This document shows, piece after piece, positions 1 through 6,200 of a stretch of DNA of 6,650 nucleotides. Made by a program: the position numbers and the translations under genes. Origin of the DNA: Lachnospiraceae bacterium (GTDB lineage Bacteria > Bacillota > Clostridia > Lachnospirales > Lachnospiraceae); contig DNJW01000406.1 in the NCBI GenBank assembly GCA_003488965.1, positions 4,685-11,334 on the forward strand. Direction: 5' to 3'. Numbering within the stretch: the stretch's first letter is position 1; the number at the start of each line of letters is the position of its first letter. The notes under the pieces are model-generated. The model saw nothing but the letters and a program-made list of their open reading frames with translations. It had not been told where the DNA came from and made no database searches.

Positions 1-273
1 CAGATAGCAGTGGAAATGTTTGAAAAATCAGAAGCAGGCTATTATAATATGATTTTAATGGATATCCAGATGCCGGTACTGGATGGGTACGGTGCAGCAA
101 AAAAAATCCGCAGCAGCTCTCATCCGGAGGCAAAAACGATACCGATTGCAGCCATGACAGCCAATGCATTTGCAGAGGATGTGCACAAAGCGATGGCATC
201 GGGAATGAATGCGCATATGGCGAAACCGGTAAATATGGATATTTTGAAAAGCACAGTATTTAAACTTATATAA
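1..273 (+). CDS. Response-regulator receiver domain, C-terminal fragment (probable hybrid histidine kinase)
   Basis: The reading frame is open from the first base and stops with TAA at 271-273, so only the last 90 residues are present and the start is outside the window. What is visible is the second half of a CheY-like receiver (REC) domain. The phospho-acceptor Asp (codon 61-63) sits in MDIQMPVLDG, the switch Thr (codon 157-159) in AMTANAF, and the conserved Lys (codon 223-225) in AKPV. The AMTANAF...AKPV wording is typical of receivers fused to the C-terminus of hybrid sensor kinases, and no output domain follows. I therefore infer a hybrid kinase, but a stand-alone receiver cannot be excluded. 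The next gene, 38 nt downstream, is a receiver–HD-GYP protein, a likely partner in the same phosphorelay. Confidence 0.85.
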   Translation, partial: QIAVEMFEKSEAGYYNMILMDIQMPVLDGYGAAKKIRSSSHPEAKTIPIAAMTANAFAEDVHKAMASGMNAHMAKPVNMDILKSTVFKLI

Positions 274-311
274 AAAGATAAAAGAAACGTTGGAGAACGG
301 AAAGGAGAATT

Positions 312-1418
312 ATGTGTAATACAGTACTTGTTGTAGACGACATGGAAATAAACCGTGAATTACTGGCAGAGATATTAAAGGATAAATATGATGTCATGAT
401 GGCGGAGAACGGAAAACAAGCATTGGAGTATATGGAGAAAAGGCATCAGGAAATAGCAGTTATTCTTCTGGACTTGATTATGCCTCAAATGGACGGGTTT
501 GAGGTACTGAAAGCAATGAGGGAAAATCTTTGGCTGGATAAGATTCCGGTTCTGGTAATCAGCGGGGAATCTTCCGTTAAGGTAGAGCAGGAGTGCTTTG
601 AATATGGTGTTTCCGATTTTATCCATAAACCTTTTGATAATGCATTGGTAAAAAAGAGGGTGGATAATATTGTCAGTCTCTTTCAGTATCAAAGGAAACT
701 GGAAGATAAGGTGGCAGACCAGACAAAGACTCTGAGAGAGCAGTATAAGGTGCTGGAGATGCAGGCGGAACGGCTGAGACAGAGCAACAATAATATTATT
801 GATGTTCTCGGTACGGTGGTGGAGCATAGAAACCTAGAAAGCGGAGAACATGTAAAAAGGGTAAAAGGCTATACCAGAATCATGGCGGAGGAAATCCGCA
901 AAGCATATCCGGAATATGGGCTTACGAAAGAAAAAATCGAAGTTATTGTATCAGCCAGTGCATTGCATGATCTTGGAAAAATTGCAATACCGGACAGCAT
1001 TCTTTTGAAACCGGGAAAATTTACGAAAGAGGAATTTGACTGCATGAAGGCGCATACGCTCAGGGGATGTGAAATTTTAAGCAGCATTGAGGGCGTATGG
1101 GATGAAGAATATGGAAAAATAGGTTATGAAATATGCCGCTATCATCATGAAAGATATGACGGAAAAGGATATCCTGACGGATTGAAGGAAGATGAAATAC
1201 CTATTTCGGCCCAGCTTGTTTCTGTAGCGGATGTTTATGACGCACTGGTAAATGAAAGGGTGTATAAGGATGCCATTCCGAAGGATAAAGCATTTCAGAT
1301 GATTATTGACGGGGAATGCGGTACATTCTCTCCGAAACTTATGGAATGTTTCCGCAGGGCAAGAGATAAATTTGAGAATCTGGCTGACAATAAGCCGGGA
1401 AACAATAAAGAAAAGTGA
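312..1418 (+). CDS. Response regulator with HD-GYP domain, predicted cyclic-di-GMP phosphodiesterase
   Basis: This 368-residue protein has an N-terminal receiver domain (about 1-122), a coiled-coil-like linker (about 126-158) and a C-terminal HD-GYP domain (about 162-350). The receiver has the acidic pair D9/D10, phospho-acceptor D54 in [11 protein letters not shown], switch residue S84 and K106 in HKPF. The HD-GYP domain keeps every expected metal ligand: E176, H180, H219-D220 (HDLGKI), H248, H278-H279 ([11 protein letters not shown]) and D307 (ADVYDAL). The GYP triplet is at 286-288. E176 four residues before H180 matches HD-GYP enzymes with a trinuclear metal site. The family hydrolyses cyclic-di-GMP, often to GMP, in the cytoplasm. 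Phosphorylation of D54 probably controls activity, and the upstream gene probably encodes the sensor. The start is well placed, with AAAGGAG at 301-307. It is a complete protein, but substrate and partner are inferred. Confidence 0.93.
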   Translation: MCNTVLVVDDMEINRELLAEILKDKYDVMMAENGKQALEYMEKRHQEIAVILLDLIMPQMDGFEVLKAMRENLWLDKIPVLVISGESSVKVEQECFEYGVSDFIHKPFDNALVKKRVDNIVSLFQYQRKLEDKVADQTKTLREQYKVLEMQAERLRQSNNNIIDVLGTVVEHRNLESGEHVKRVKGYTRIMAEEIRKAYPEYGLTKEKIEVIVSASALHDLGKIAIPDSILLKPGKFTKEEFDCMKAHTLRGCEILSSIEGVWDEEYGKIGYEICRYHHERYDGKGYPDGLKEDEIPISAQLVSVADVYDALVNERVYKDAIPKDKAFQMIIDGECGTFSPKLMECFRRARDKFENLADNKPGNNKEK

Positions 1419-1441
1419 CGGAGTTATAAGGTTTTCAATTC

Positions 1442-1498
1442 CGGGTTTGTGTCTGCACGGCATCCACAAACTTGCTTTGAACAATAAAGCCGTGCAGA
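1442..1498 (+). promoter_or_regulatory. Structured RNA element copy A, leuC leader (pseudoknot-like, covarying with copy B)
   Basis: The element lies between the HD-GYP gene and leuC. P1 pairs 1442-1451 with 1465-1474; its core GTTTGTG/CACAAAC is Watson-Crick, extended by two G-U pairs and one C-G pair. P2 pairs TCTGCACGGC (1452-1461), which is the P1 loop, with GCCGTGCAGA (1489-1498). An invariant ATC (1462-1464) and a 14-nt A-rich linker (1475-1488) complete it. The strand order is that of an H-type pseudoknot. Copy B before leuD matches 47 of 57 positions without gaps, and two P2 pairs change on both sides. P2 ends 3 nt before the leuC Shine-Dalgarno, so translational control is the natural reading. 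No U-tract follows P2, which argues against a terminator. Function and ligand are unknown, and I do not recognise it as a named riboswitch class. Confidence 0.8.
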
Positions 1499-1501
1499 AA
1501 T

Positions 1502-1505
1502 GGAG
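1502..1505 (+). promoter_or_regulatory. leuC Shine-Dalgarno (GGAG)
   Basis: GGAG lies 7 nt before ATG 1513 and 3 nt after the end of P2 in copy A. leuD has the same P2-to-SD and SD-to-AUG spacing, which supports 1513 rather than the alternative ATGs at 1519 and 1525 as the leuC start. Confidence 0.75.
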
Positions 1506-1512
1506 AAAAGAA

Positions 1513-2775
1513 ATGGGAATGACAATGACCCAGAAAATACTGGCAGCACATGCCGGTTTGGAGAAAGTAGAAGCAGGACAGCTTATTGAAGCAGATTTGG
1601 ATTTGGTTCTGGGAAATGATATTACCAGTCCGGTAGCAATTAAGGAAATGGAGAAAATGAAAGTAGACGGGGTTTTTGATAAAGATAAAATTGCCCTGGT
1701 GCCGGATCATTTTGTGCCGAATAAAGACATTAAATCCGCAGAACATTGTAAATGCGTCAGAGAATTTGCTTTGCGCAACGAAATTACCAATTATTTCGAA
1801 GTGGGACAGATGGGAATTGAGCATGCGCTGCTGCCTGAGAAAGGACTGACAGTAGCAGGAGATGTCATTATCGGGGCGGATTCCCATACTTGTACCTATG
1901 GCGCCTTGGGAGCCTTTTCTACAGGGGTGGGAAGTACGGACATGGCAGCCGGTATGGCAACAGGAAAAGCCTGGTTCAAAGTACCGGGAGCAATCAGGTT
2001 CCGCCTTGTCGGGAAACCGAAAGAATGGGTAAGCGGAAAAGATGTGATTTTACATATTATAGGTATGATTGGCGTGGATGGCGCTTTGTATAAATCCATG
2101 GAGTTCGTGGGGGAAGGAATACAGAATCTGACTATGGACGACCGTTTTACGATTGCAAATATGGCGATAGAAGCGGGAGGAAAGAACGGTATCTTTCCGG
2201 CAGATGAAACGGCAATCGCTTATATGAAAGAACATTCTTCAAGAAACTTCACCGTTTATGAGGCAGATGCAGATGCGGTATATGATGAGGAGTATACGAT
2301 TGATTTGAGTGAGCTTCGTCCTACGGTAGCATTTCCCCATCTGCCGGAAAATACAAAGACAGTGGACGAGATAAAAGAGGATATCAGGATTGACCAGGTT
2401 GTCATCGGTTCCTGCACCAACGGAAGGCTGGATGATTTGCGCATTGCGGCAAAAGTACTCGCCGGAAGACACGTGGCGAAAGGAATGCGCTGTATTGTCA
2501 TTCCGGCTACCCAGTCTATTTATATGCAGGCAATGGAAGAGGGGCTGTTAAAAACCTTTATTGAAGCAGGAGCCGTTGTAAGCACGCCTACCTGCGGACC
2601 ATGTCTGGGCGGTTATATGGGAATTCTGGCAGAGGGGGAAAGATGCGTATCCACCACCAATAGGAATTTTGTAGGACGTATGGGACATGTCAAGTCGGAA
2701 ATTTATCTGGCAAGCCCTGCCGTGGCGGCAGCCAGTGCAGTAGCCGGTAAGATTATTTGTCCATGCAGACTGTAG
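1513..2775 (+). CDS. leuC: 3-isopropylmalate dehydratase large subunit
   Basis: LeuC, with LeuD, isomerises 2-isopropylmalate to 3-isopropylmalate in leucine synthesis, using a [4Fe-4S] cluster in the cytoplasm. The 420-residue protein has the aconitase-superfamily signatures: [15 protein letters not shown] from residue 121, GSCTNGR with cluster ligand C301, and TCGPCLGG with C361 and C364. The length fits the roughly 420-residue, HacA-like LeuC branch that uses a separate small subunit, rather than the longer enterobacterial type. The frame is open back to 1306 inside the previous gene, but homology begins at [11 protein letters not shown] and GGAG precedes ATG 1513, so that start is chosen. 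The C-terminus ends in an unusual ICPCRL, which I take as normal tail variation. leuC and leuD each carry a copy of the same leader element. A homoaconitase-like substrate is possible, but the paired context favours isopropylmalate. Confidence 0.95.
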   Translation: MGMTMTQKILAAHAGLEKVEAGQLIEADLDLVLGNDITSPVAIKEMEKMKVDGVFDKDKIALVPDHFVPNKDIKSAEHCKCVREFALRNEITNYFEVGQMGIEHALLPEKGLTVAGDVIIGADSHTCTYGALGAFSTGVGSTDMAAGMATGKAWFKVPGAIRFRLVGKPKEWVSGKDVILHIIGMIGVDGALYKSMEFVGEGIQNLTMDDRFTIANMAIEAGGKNGIFPADETAIAYMKEHSSRNFTVYEADADAVYDEEYTIDLSELRPTVAFPHLPENTKTVDEIKEDIRIDQVVIGSCTNGRLDDLRIAAKVLAGRHVAKGMRCIVIPATQSIYMQAMEEGLLKTFIEAGAVVSTPTCGPCLGGYMGILAEGERCVSTTNRNFVGRMGHVKSEIYLASPAVAAASAVAGKIICPCRL

Positions 2776-2795
2776 AGGCAGACGGATGATTGGGC

Positions 2796-2852
2796 CAGGT
2801 TTGTGTCTGCGCTGCATCCACAAACTTGAAATGCACGATAAAGCAGCGCAGA
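2796..2852 (+). promoter_or_regulatory. Structured RNA element copy B, leuC–leuD intergenic (covarying with copy A)
   Basis: The element begins 20 nt after the leuC stop. P1 pairs 2796-2805 with 2819-2828, sharing the GTTTGTG/CACAAAC core with copy A. P2 pairs TCTGCGCTGC (2806-2815) with GCAGCGCAGA (2843-2852). The ATC spacer (2816-2818) is invariant, and the linker 2829-2842 is again exactly 14 nt. Relative to copy A, P2 pair A-U becomes G-C and G-C becomes U-A, both double compensatory changes. P1 pair G-U (1443/1473) becomes A-U (2797/2827). Similarity between the copies stops at the P1 boundary on the 5' side, as expected for a defined RNA module. The leuD Shine-Dalgarno starts 3 nt after P2. 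The element probably gives leuD its own translational control within a shared leuCD transcript, but this is inferred. Confidence 0.8.
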
Positions 2853-2855
2853 AAT

Positions 2856-2859
2856 GAGG
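2856..2859 (+). promoter_or_regulatory. leuD Shine-Dalgarno (GAGG)
   Basis: GAGG lies 7 nt before ATG 2867 and 3 nt after P2 of copy B. This is the same geometry as at leuC, although the SD bases themselves differ (GAGG here, GGAG there). Confidence 0.75.
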
Positions 2860-2866
2860 AAAATAT

Positions 2867-3361
2867 ATGAAATCAGCAAAAGGAACAGTATTTAAGTATG
2901 GAGACAATGTAGATACGGATGTAATCATTCCGGCAAGATATTTAAACTCTTCCGAGCCGTCAGAACTGGCATCCCATTGTATGGAGGATATCGATAAAGA
3001 GTTTGTGAATAAGGTAAAAGCAGGAGATATTATTGTAGCAGATAAAAACTTCGGCTGCGGTTCTTCCAGGGAACATGCGCCGATTGCTATTAAGGCAGCC
3101 GGGGTGAGCTGTGTGATTGCAGAAACCTTTGCAAGAATTTTCTATAGAAATGCCATTAATATCGGTCTTCCGATTGTGGAGTGCCCGGAGGCATCCAAAG
3201 GAATTGAAGCCGGGGATGAGGTAGAGGTGGATTTTGACAGCGGAATCATTACAAACCTGACAAAAGGCACTCAGTTCCAAGGGCAGGCATTTCCGGAATT
3301 TATGCAAAAAATTATTGCAGCGGAGGGGCTGGTTAACTATATCAACAATAAAAAATTCTAA
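2867..3361 (+). CDS. leuD: 3-isopropylmalate dehydratase small subunit
   Basis: LeuD is the swivelling subunit that completes the isopropylmalate isomerase active site with LeuC. The 164 residues match the short LeuD branch of about 160-165 residues that partners HacA-like LeuC proteins. Visible signatures are [16 protein letters not shown] (about 11-26), where the YLNSS region (25-29) lies in the loop known to influence substrate choice, and [12 protein letters not shown] (61-72), the conserved substrate-binding segment with S66, S67 and R68. The start has a good SD. The 91-nt gap from leuC is long for this pair in a compact genome and is mostly filled by element copy B, so leuD does not seem translationally coupled to leuC. 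No leuA, leuB or ilv gene lies in the window. Isopropylmalate specificity is inferred from family and pairing. Confidence 0.95.
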   Translation: MKSAKGTVFKYGDNVDTDVIIPARYLNSSEPSELASHCMEDIDKEFVNKVKAGDIIVADKNFGCGSSREHAPIAIKAAGVSCVIAETFARIFYRNAINIGLPIVECPEASKGIEAGDEVEVDFDSGIITNLTKGTQFQGQAFPEFMQKIIAAEGLVNYINNKKF

Positions 3362-3366
3362 TGCAA

Positions 3367-3386
3367 AAAGAAGCGCAGTAATGGAG
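3367..3386 (+). repeat. Possible 3'-half copy of the leuC/leuD leader element plus Shine-Dalgarno
   Basis: This 20-nt stretch matches 16 of 20 positions with the P2 3' strand and Shine-Dalgarno region of copy A (1486-1505), and 16 of 20 with copy B (2840-2859). The GCAG end of the strand and the SD keep the same 4-nt separation as in copy A. No P1 arms and no CTGCGCTTC-type partner are seen at the expected place inside the leuD 3' end, so it cannot fold like the complete copies. It may be a degenerate remnant or chance resemblance in an A-rich ribosome-binding region. The GGAG at 3383-3386 also serves as the SD for the TPR gene start at 3393. Confidence 0.35.
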
Positions 3387-3392
3387 TTAAAA

Positions 3393-4250
3393 ATGGATAT
3401 AGAAGAATTTTTCAGGCAGCTGGATGAATATTTCCAGAAAAATGAACTGGATAAAGTGGAGCCTTATTTAACAGAATCTTTGGAGAAAGCGAAAGAAACA
3501 GAAGATTATGCAGCATATATTGCGATTGGAAATGAAATGATAGGTTTTTACCGGAGTGTGTCGAAATTCCGTCAGGCATTTATTATTATAGAAGATGTCC
3601 TTCTTCTGATGGAGGAACTTAGGCTGGACGGAAGCGAGCATTTTGCCACAACGCTGTTAAATGCGGCGACCGCATACCGGGCGGCAGGAGAAATGAAACA
3701 GGCGTACAGATACTATCAGCAGGCATTGCAGATTTACAAAGGTCTTCTGCCGGAGGGCGATTACCGGTTTGCCGGGCTGTATAATAATATGAGTATCCTT
3801 TTGGAGCAGATGGGCGAAAATGAAGAAGCTGCAAAGTTGTTGAGGATGGCTCTTGGAATTGTAGAGAAACTGCCGGATGCAAAGGCAGAGCAGGCAACCA
3901 CTTTGACTAATCTGGCGCTTTTATATTTTAAGATGGAAAAGACAAAAGAAGCAACGGATACGTTAAAAAAGGCATTGCAGATATTTGAAGAAGGCGAAGG
4001 GGAAACGGATGCACATTACAGTGCAGCATTAGCCGGAGCGGGCGAAGCTTATTACCGCATGGGAGATTATAAAAACTCTTTGGCTTCTTATGAAAAAGCC
4101 TTATCGGAGGTTAAAAAGCATTTCGGAGAAAACCAAAGCTATGCATTGCTGTGCGAAAACTGCGCCGCGGTATGCAGCTGCTTAAAAGAAGAGGAAAAAG
4201 CGGAAGAATATCGGAATAAAGCACAAAGTGTATATAATGAAATCGGCTGA
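3393..4250 (+). CDS. Tetratricopeptide repeat protein
   Basis: This soluble, helical protein of 285 residues has no signal peptide or membrane segment. About five TPR units are visible, near residues 83-118, 125-160, 167-200, 208-243 and 249-282. They are spaced about 42 residues apart with motifs such as LNAATAYRAAGEMKQAYRYYQQAL and YRMGDYKNSLASYEKAL split over helices A and B; this spacing resembles the kinesin-light-chain type. The first 80 residues are helical and may hold degenerate repeats. TPR arrays bind protein or peptide partners, so a scaffold or regulator role is likely, but the partner is unknown. The frame is open from 3315, but that start lies inside leuD. ATG 3393 with GGAG 6 nt upstream is preferred over ATG 3381, which lacks a good SD. 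The DUF4037 gene follows after 40 nt, and the two may work together. Confidence 0.88.
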   Translation: MDIEEFFRQLDEYFQKNELDKVEPYLTESLEKAKETEDYAAYIAIGNEMIGFYRSVSKFRQAFIIIEDVLLLMEELRLDGSEHFATTLLNAATAYRAAGEMKQAYRYYQQALQIYKGLLPEGDYRFAGLYNNMSILLEQMGENEEAAKLLRMALGIVEKLPDAKAEQATTLTNLALLYFKMEKTKEATDTLKKALQIFEEGEGETDAHYSAALAGAGEAYYRMGDYKNSLASYEKALSEVKKHFGENQSYALLCENCAAVCSCLKEEEKAEEYRNKAQSVYNEIG

Positions 4251-4290
4251 AAAAGAGATAGTACAGCCAGAAGAAAGAAGGAATAAAAAG

Positions 4291-5271
4291 ATGAAGGGGC
4301 TGGAATTATCTGAAAGATATTATTATGCTTATGGAAAAAAGATGATAGAGGAAAAATTTCCGATGCTGAAAGACCGGGCTGCCGCCGGACTGGCAGGACC
4401 AGGTTCGGAATGTCTTGGTTTTGACGATGCCATTTCTGCCGACCACGATTACGGACCTTCTTTTTGCCTTTGGCTGACGCGGGAGGATTATGAAAAATAC
4501 GGAATCTGCCTGATGGAAGAGTACCGGAAACTGCCGAAGGATTTTGAAGGAGTGGAGGGCAGGATAGAAAGCGCCCATGGCGGAGGCAGAGTAGGTGTCT
4601 TATGTATTCCTGATTTTTATTACGGACTGCTTGGCAGGGAACAGGCACCGGAAAATAACAAGGAATGGCTGAGAATACCGGAAAGCGCTTTATGCACAGC
4701 AACAAACGGAAAAGTATTTGAAGACCCTTTGGGAGAATTCAGTAAGATACGCAGGAAACTGCTGGATTATTATCCGGAGGATGTCAGAATAAAAAAAATA
4801 GCGGCACGGGCAGCGGTTATGGCCCAGTCAGGTCAATATAATTATGCGCGCGCTATGAAAAGAGGGGAAAAAGTGGCGGCAAAGCTGGCATTGGCTGAGT
4901 TTATGAAAAATACTATTTCCATGGTATATCTGCTTAATAAAAGGTATACACCTTTTTATAAATGGATGCATAGGGGAATGAAAGAGCTTTCTGTATTGCC
5001 TGAAATCGGTGATATCTTAAATCTGCTGGCTGAAATGGAAGACCAGTCCGGTGCCTGGGAAGGAGCAGGACCGTCCGATTACTTGTATACCCTTAACAGG
5101 AATGATAAATGTGTAATTATTATAGAAGCAATATGCAGTCTGATTGTACAGGAATTGGCGGCACAGAAGCTGACGGAAGGGGAGGATAACTTTCTGGAAA
5201 ACCACACAATGACGCTGATGCGTAAGATTAAAGACCCTTATATCCGTTCTTTGCACGTAATGGAAGGCTAA
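4291..5271 (+). CDS. DUF4037 domain-containing protein, nucleotidyltransferase-like
   Basis: This cytoplasmic protein of 326 residues resembles the DUF4037 family. Its N-terminal region has GPGSE (36-40) followed by LGFDDAISADHDYGP, with D51-H-D53. A Gly-Ser turn followed by a D-x-D pair is the layout of pol-beta-type nucleotidyltransferases, although the catalytic role here is inferred. The C-terminal part contains KRYTPFYKWMHRGMKEL (217-233), the segment I associate with DUF4037 itself. Substrate and reaction are unknown; comparison with aminoglycoside nucleotidyltransferase folds is reasonable but gives no evidence of drug resistance. The frame extends upstream to 4228 within the TPR gene, but AAGGA at 4278-4282 placed 8 nt before ATG 4291 supports the shorter form. 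The next gene starts 2 nt after the stop, so co-transcription with it is likely. Confidence 0.8.
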   Translation: MKGLELSERYYYAYGKKMIEEKFPMLKDRAAAGLAGPGSECLGFDDAISADHDYGPSFCLWLTREDYEKYGICLMEEYRKLPKDFEGVEGRIESAHGGGRVGVLCIPDFYYGLLGREQAPENNKEWLRIPESALCTATNGKVFEDPLGEFSKIRRKLLDYYPEDVRIKKIAARAAVMAQSGQYNYARAMKRGEKVAAKLALAEFMKNTISMVYLLNKRYTPFYKWMHRGMKELSVLPEIGDILNLLAEMEDQSGAWEGAGPSDYLYTLNRNDKCVIIIEAICSLIVQELAAQKLTEGEDNFLENHTMTLMRKIKDPYIRSLHVMEG

Positions 5272-5273
5272 AA

Positions 5274-5657
5274 ATGTTAAAGTGGAAAAAAAATGATATT
5301 TATTTTGTGATGGCAGTAGCTGCGATTGCTTTATGCCTTATCTGTCAGCGTTTTATGTTTTCTAAAGAAGGGGCACGGGTTGTTGTCCAAAGGGATGGGA
5401 AAACCGTTGGAACCTATTCTTTGGCAGAGGAAGAACGGCTTGTTTTTACCAGTGAGGACGGCGGAAAAAATGTACTGGCAATCCGGGATGGAAAAGCCTA
5501 TATGGAAACGGCTGACTGTCCGGACAAGCTTTGCGTGAAGCAAGGGGCAATCGGACGGGAAGGAGAAAGCATTATCTGCCTGCCCCACAAGCTGGTGATT
5601 CAGGTGACAGGGGGAGAAGACAGAGAAGCAGACGCAGTGGCGATGCTGCAAAACTGA
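5274..5657 (+). CDS. NusG domain II-containing protein, membrane-anchored
   Basis: This 127-residue protein has one N-terminal membrane segment (about 9-28, FVMAVAAIALCLIC), after a basic start, and a small extracytoplasmic domain. The domain has the NusG_II pattern: a beta-rich region from about 35, then ADCPDKLCVKQG with C82 and C87, and IICLPHKLVIQV with C102 and H105. The name comes from resemblance to an insert domain of NusG; these proteins are not transcription factors. The conserved cysteines suggest a redox or metal-linked job outside the membrane, but the function is not established. ATG 5274 follows GGAAGG (5262-5267) with 6-nt spacing, and the gene is 2 nt behind the DUF4037 stop. 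Its usual partner, a Gx transporter gene, follows after 42 nt, which supports a joint membrane role. Confidence 0.9.
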   Translation: MLKWKKNDIYFVMAVAAIALCLICQRFMFSKEGARVVVQRDGKTVGTYSLAEEERLVFTSEDGGKNVLAIRDGKAYMETADCPDKLCVKQGAIGREGESIICLPHKLVIQVTGGEDREADAVAMLQN

Positions 5658-5699
5658 CGCGTTGTCTATAGCAGGACGGAACCGGCATCGGAGGTTGGC

Positions 5700-6200
5700 A
5701 TGAAAAAGAAAACGGCATATATGGGGCTGTTCTTGGCGTTTGCCCTTATTTTGTCTTATGTGGAGTCTTTGATTCCTTTTTACTTTGGCGTTCCGGGCGT
5801 GAAGCTGGGACTGGCAAATCTGGCAGTGCTGCTGGCTTTGTACCGGTATGGATGGAAAGAGGCGCTGATGCTGAATATAATGAGAGTATTTTTATCCGGT
5901 TTTTTATTCGGCAATCTTTTTGTGATTATGTACAGTCTGGCAGGGGCGGTATGCAGTTTCCTTGTGATGTGCCTGTTTAAGAGGATGAAGAATTTCAGCC
6001 TGATGGGGGTGAGTATGGCAGGCGGGGTTTTCCATAATATCGGACAGATTCTGGTAGCATATTTTGTGACAAAAACAGCAGGAGTAGTCTTTTATCTGCC
6101 AATACTGCTGGGAGCCGGTATGGCAACCGGATTGATGATAGGCCTGATTGCCGGAAATGTGATGAAATATTTAGGGAAAGGGAAAGCAGAAGAAAGATGA
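5700..6200 (+). CDS. Gx transporter family membrane protein (Hpre_diP_synt_I type)
   Basis: This 166-residue integral membrane protein has about five or six hydrophobic helices (roughly 5-25, 35-50, 56-75, 76-94, 103-124 and 129-155). Family signatures visible are E22-SLIP, VPGVKLGLANLAVL (31-44) and the following YGWKEA...MRVFLSG. Databases often label the family 'heptaprenyl diphosphate synthase component I'. That name is doubtful here, since the sequence is a compact membrane protein with no prenyltransferase motif. The fold recalls the small-molecule-binding S components of ECF-type transporters, so a transport role is plausible, but the substrate is unknown. GGAGG (5690-5694) lies 5 nt before ATG 5700. 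The stop overlaps the ruvA start in ATGA, so translation of the two is probably coupled. Pairing with NusG_II proteins is common in Firmicutes. Confidence 0.88.
   Translation: MKKKTAYMGLFLAFALILSYVESLIPFYFGVPGVKLGLANLAVLLALYRYGWKEALMLNIMRVFLSGFLFGNLFVIMYSLAGAVCSFLVMCLFKRMKNFSLMGVSMAGGVFHNIGQILVAYFVTKTAGVVFYLPILLGAGMATGLMIGLIAGNVMKYLGKGKAEER

Noticed and set aside
1425..1430. Possible -10 box TATAAG that would start transcription just before element copy A
   Set aside because: Position would fit, but no acceptable -35 hexamer or TG extension is present, so the evidence is too weak to list.
1306..1512. Upstream extension of the leuC reading frame to a start at 1306
   Set aside because: It overlaps the 3' end of the HD-GYP gene and would translate through RNA element copy A; LeuC homology and the SD place the start at 1513.
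1489..1512. P2 hairpin as an intrinsic terminator before leuC
   Set aside because: The stem is followed by AAATGG and a Shine-Dalgarno, not a U-tract; the same holds for copy B.
1442..2852. The repeated element as a MITE or REP-type mobile repeat
   Set aside because: No terminal inverted repeats with target duplications and no REP-like signature are seen, and both copies hold exact register to an SD. A genome-wide count is still needed to exclude a dispersed repeat.
1500..2856. Upstream AUG codons at 1500 and 2854 just after P2 in both copies, as conserved small ORFs
   Set aside because: Both AUGs exist, but neither has an SD, the frames differ in length and residues, and the AUG bases come from the AAATG before the SD.
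375..3307. Many minus-strand open frames across the HD-GYP, leuC and leuD genes
   Set aside because: They are antisense to well-supported genes, have no recognisable domains or good SDs, and their composition follows the coding strand.
3315..3392. Longer TPR gene starting at 3315 or 3381
   Set aside because: 3315 lies inside leuD with no SD. 3381 lacks a good SD, while GGAG is well spaced for 3393.
4228..4290. Longer DUF4037 gene starting at 4228
   Set aside because: It would overlap the TPR gene, and AAGGA at 4278-4282 clearly serves ATG 4291.
5326..5538. Second + strand frame of 70 codons inside the NusG_II gene
   Set aside because: It is nested in a clearly conserved gene and shows no protein features of its own.
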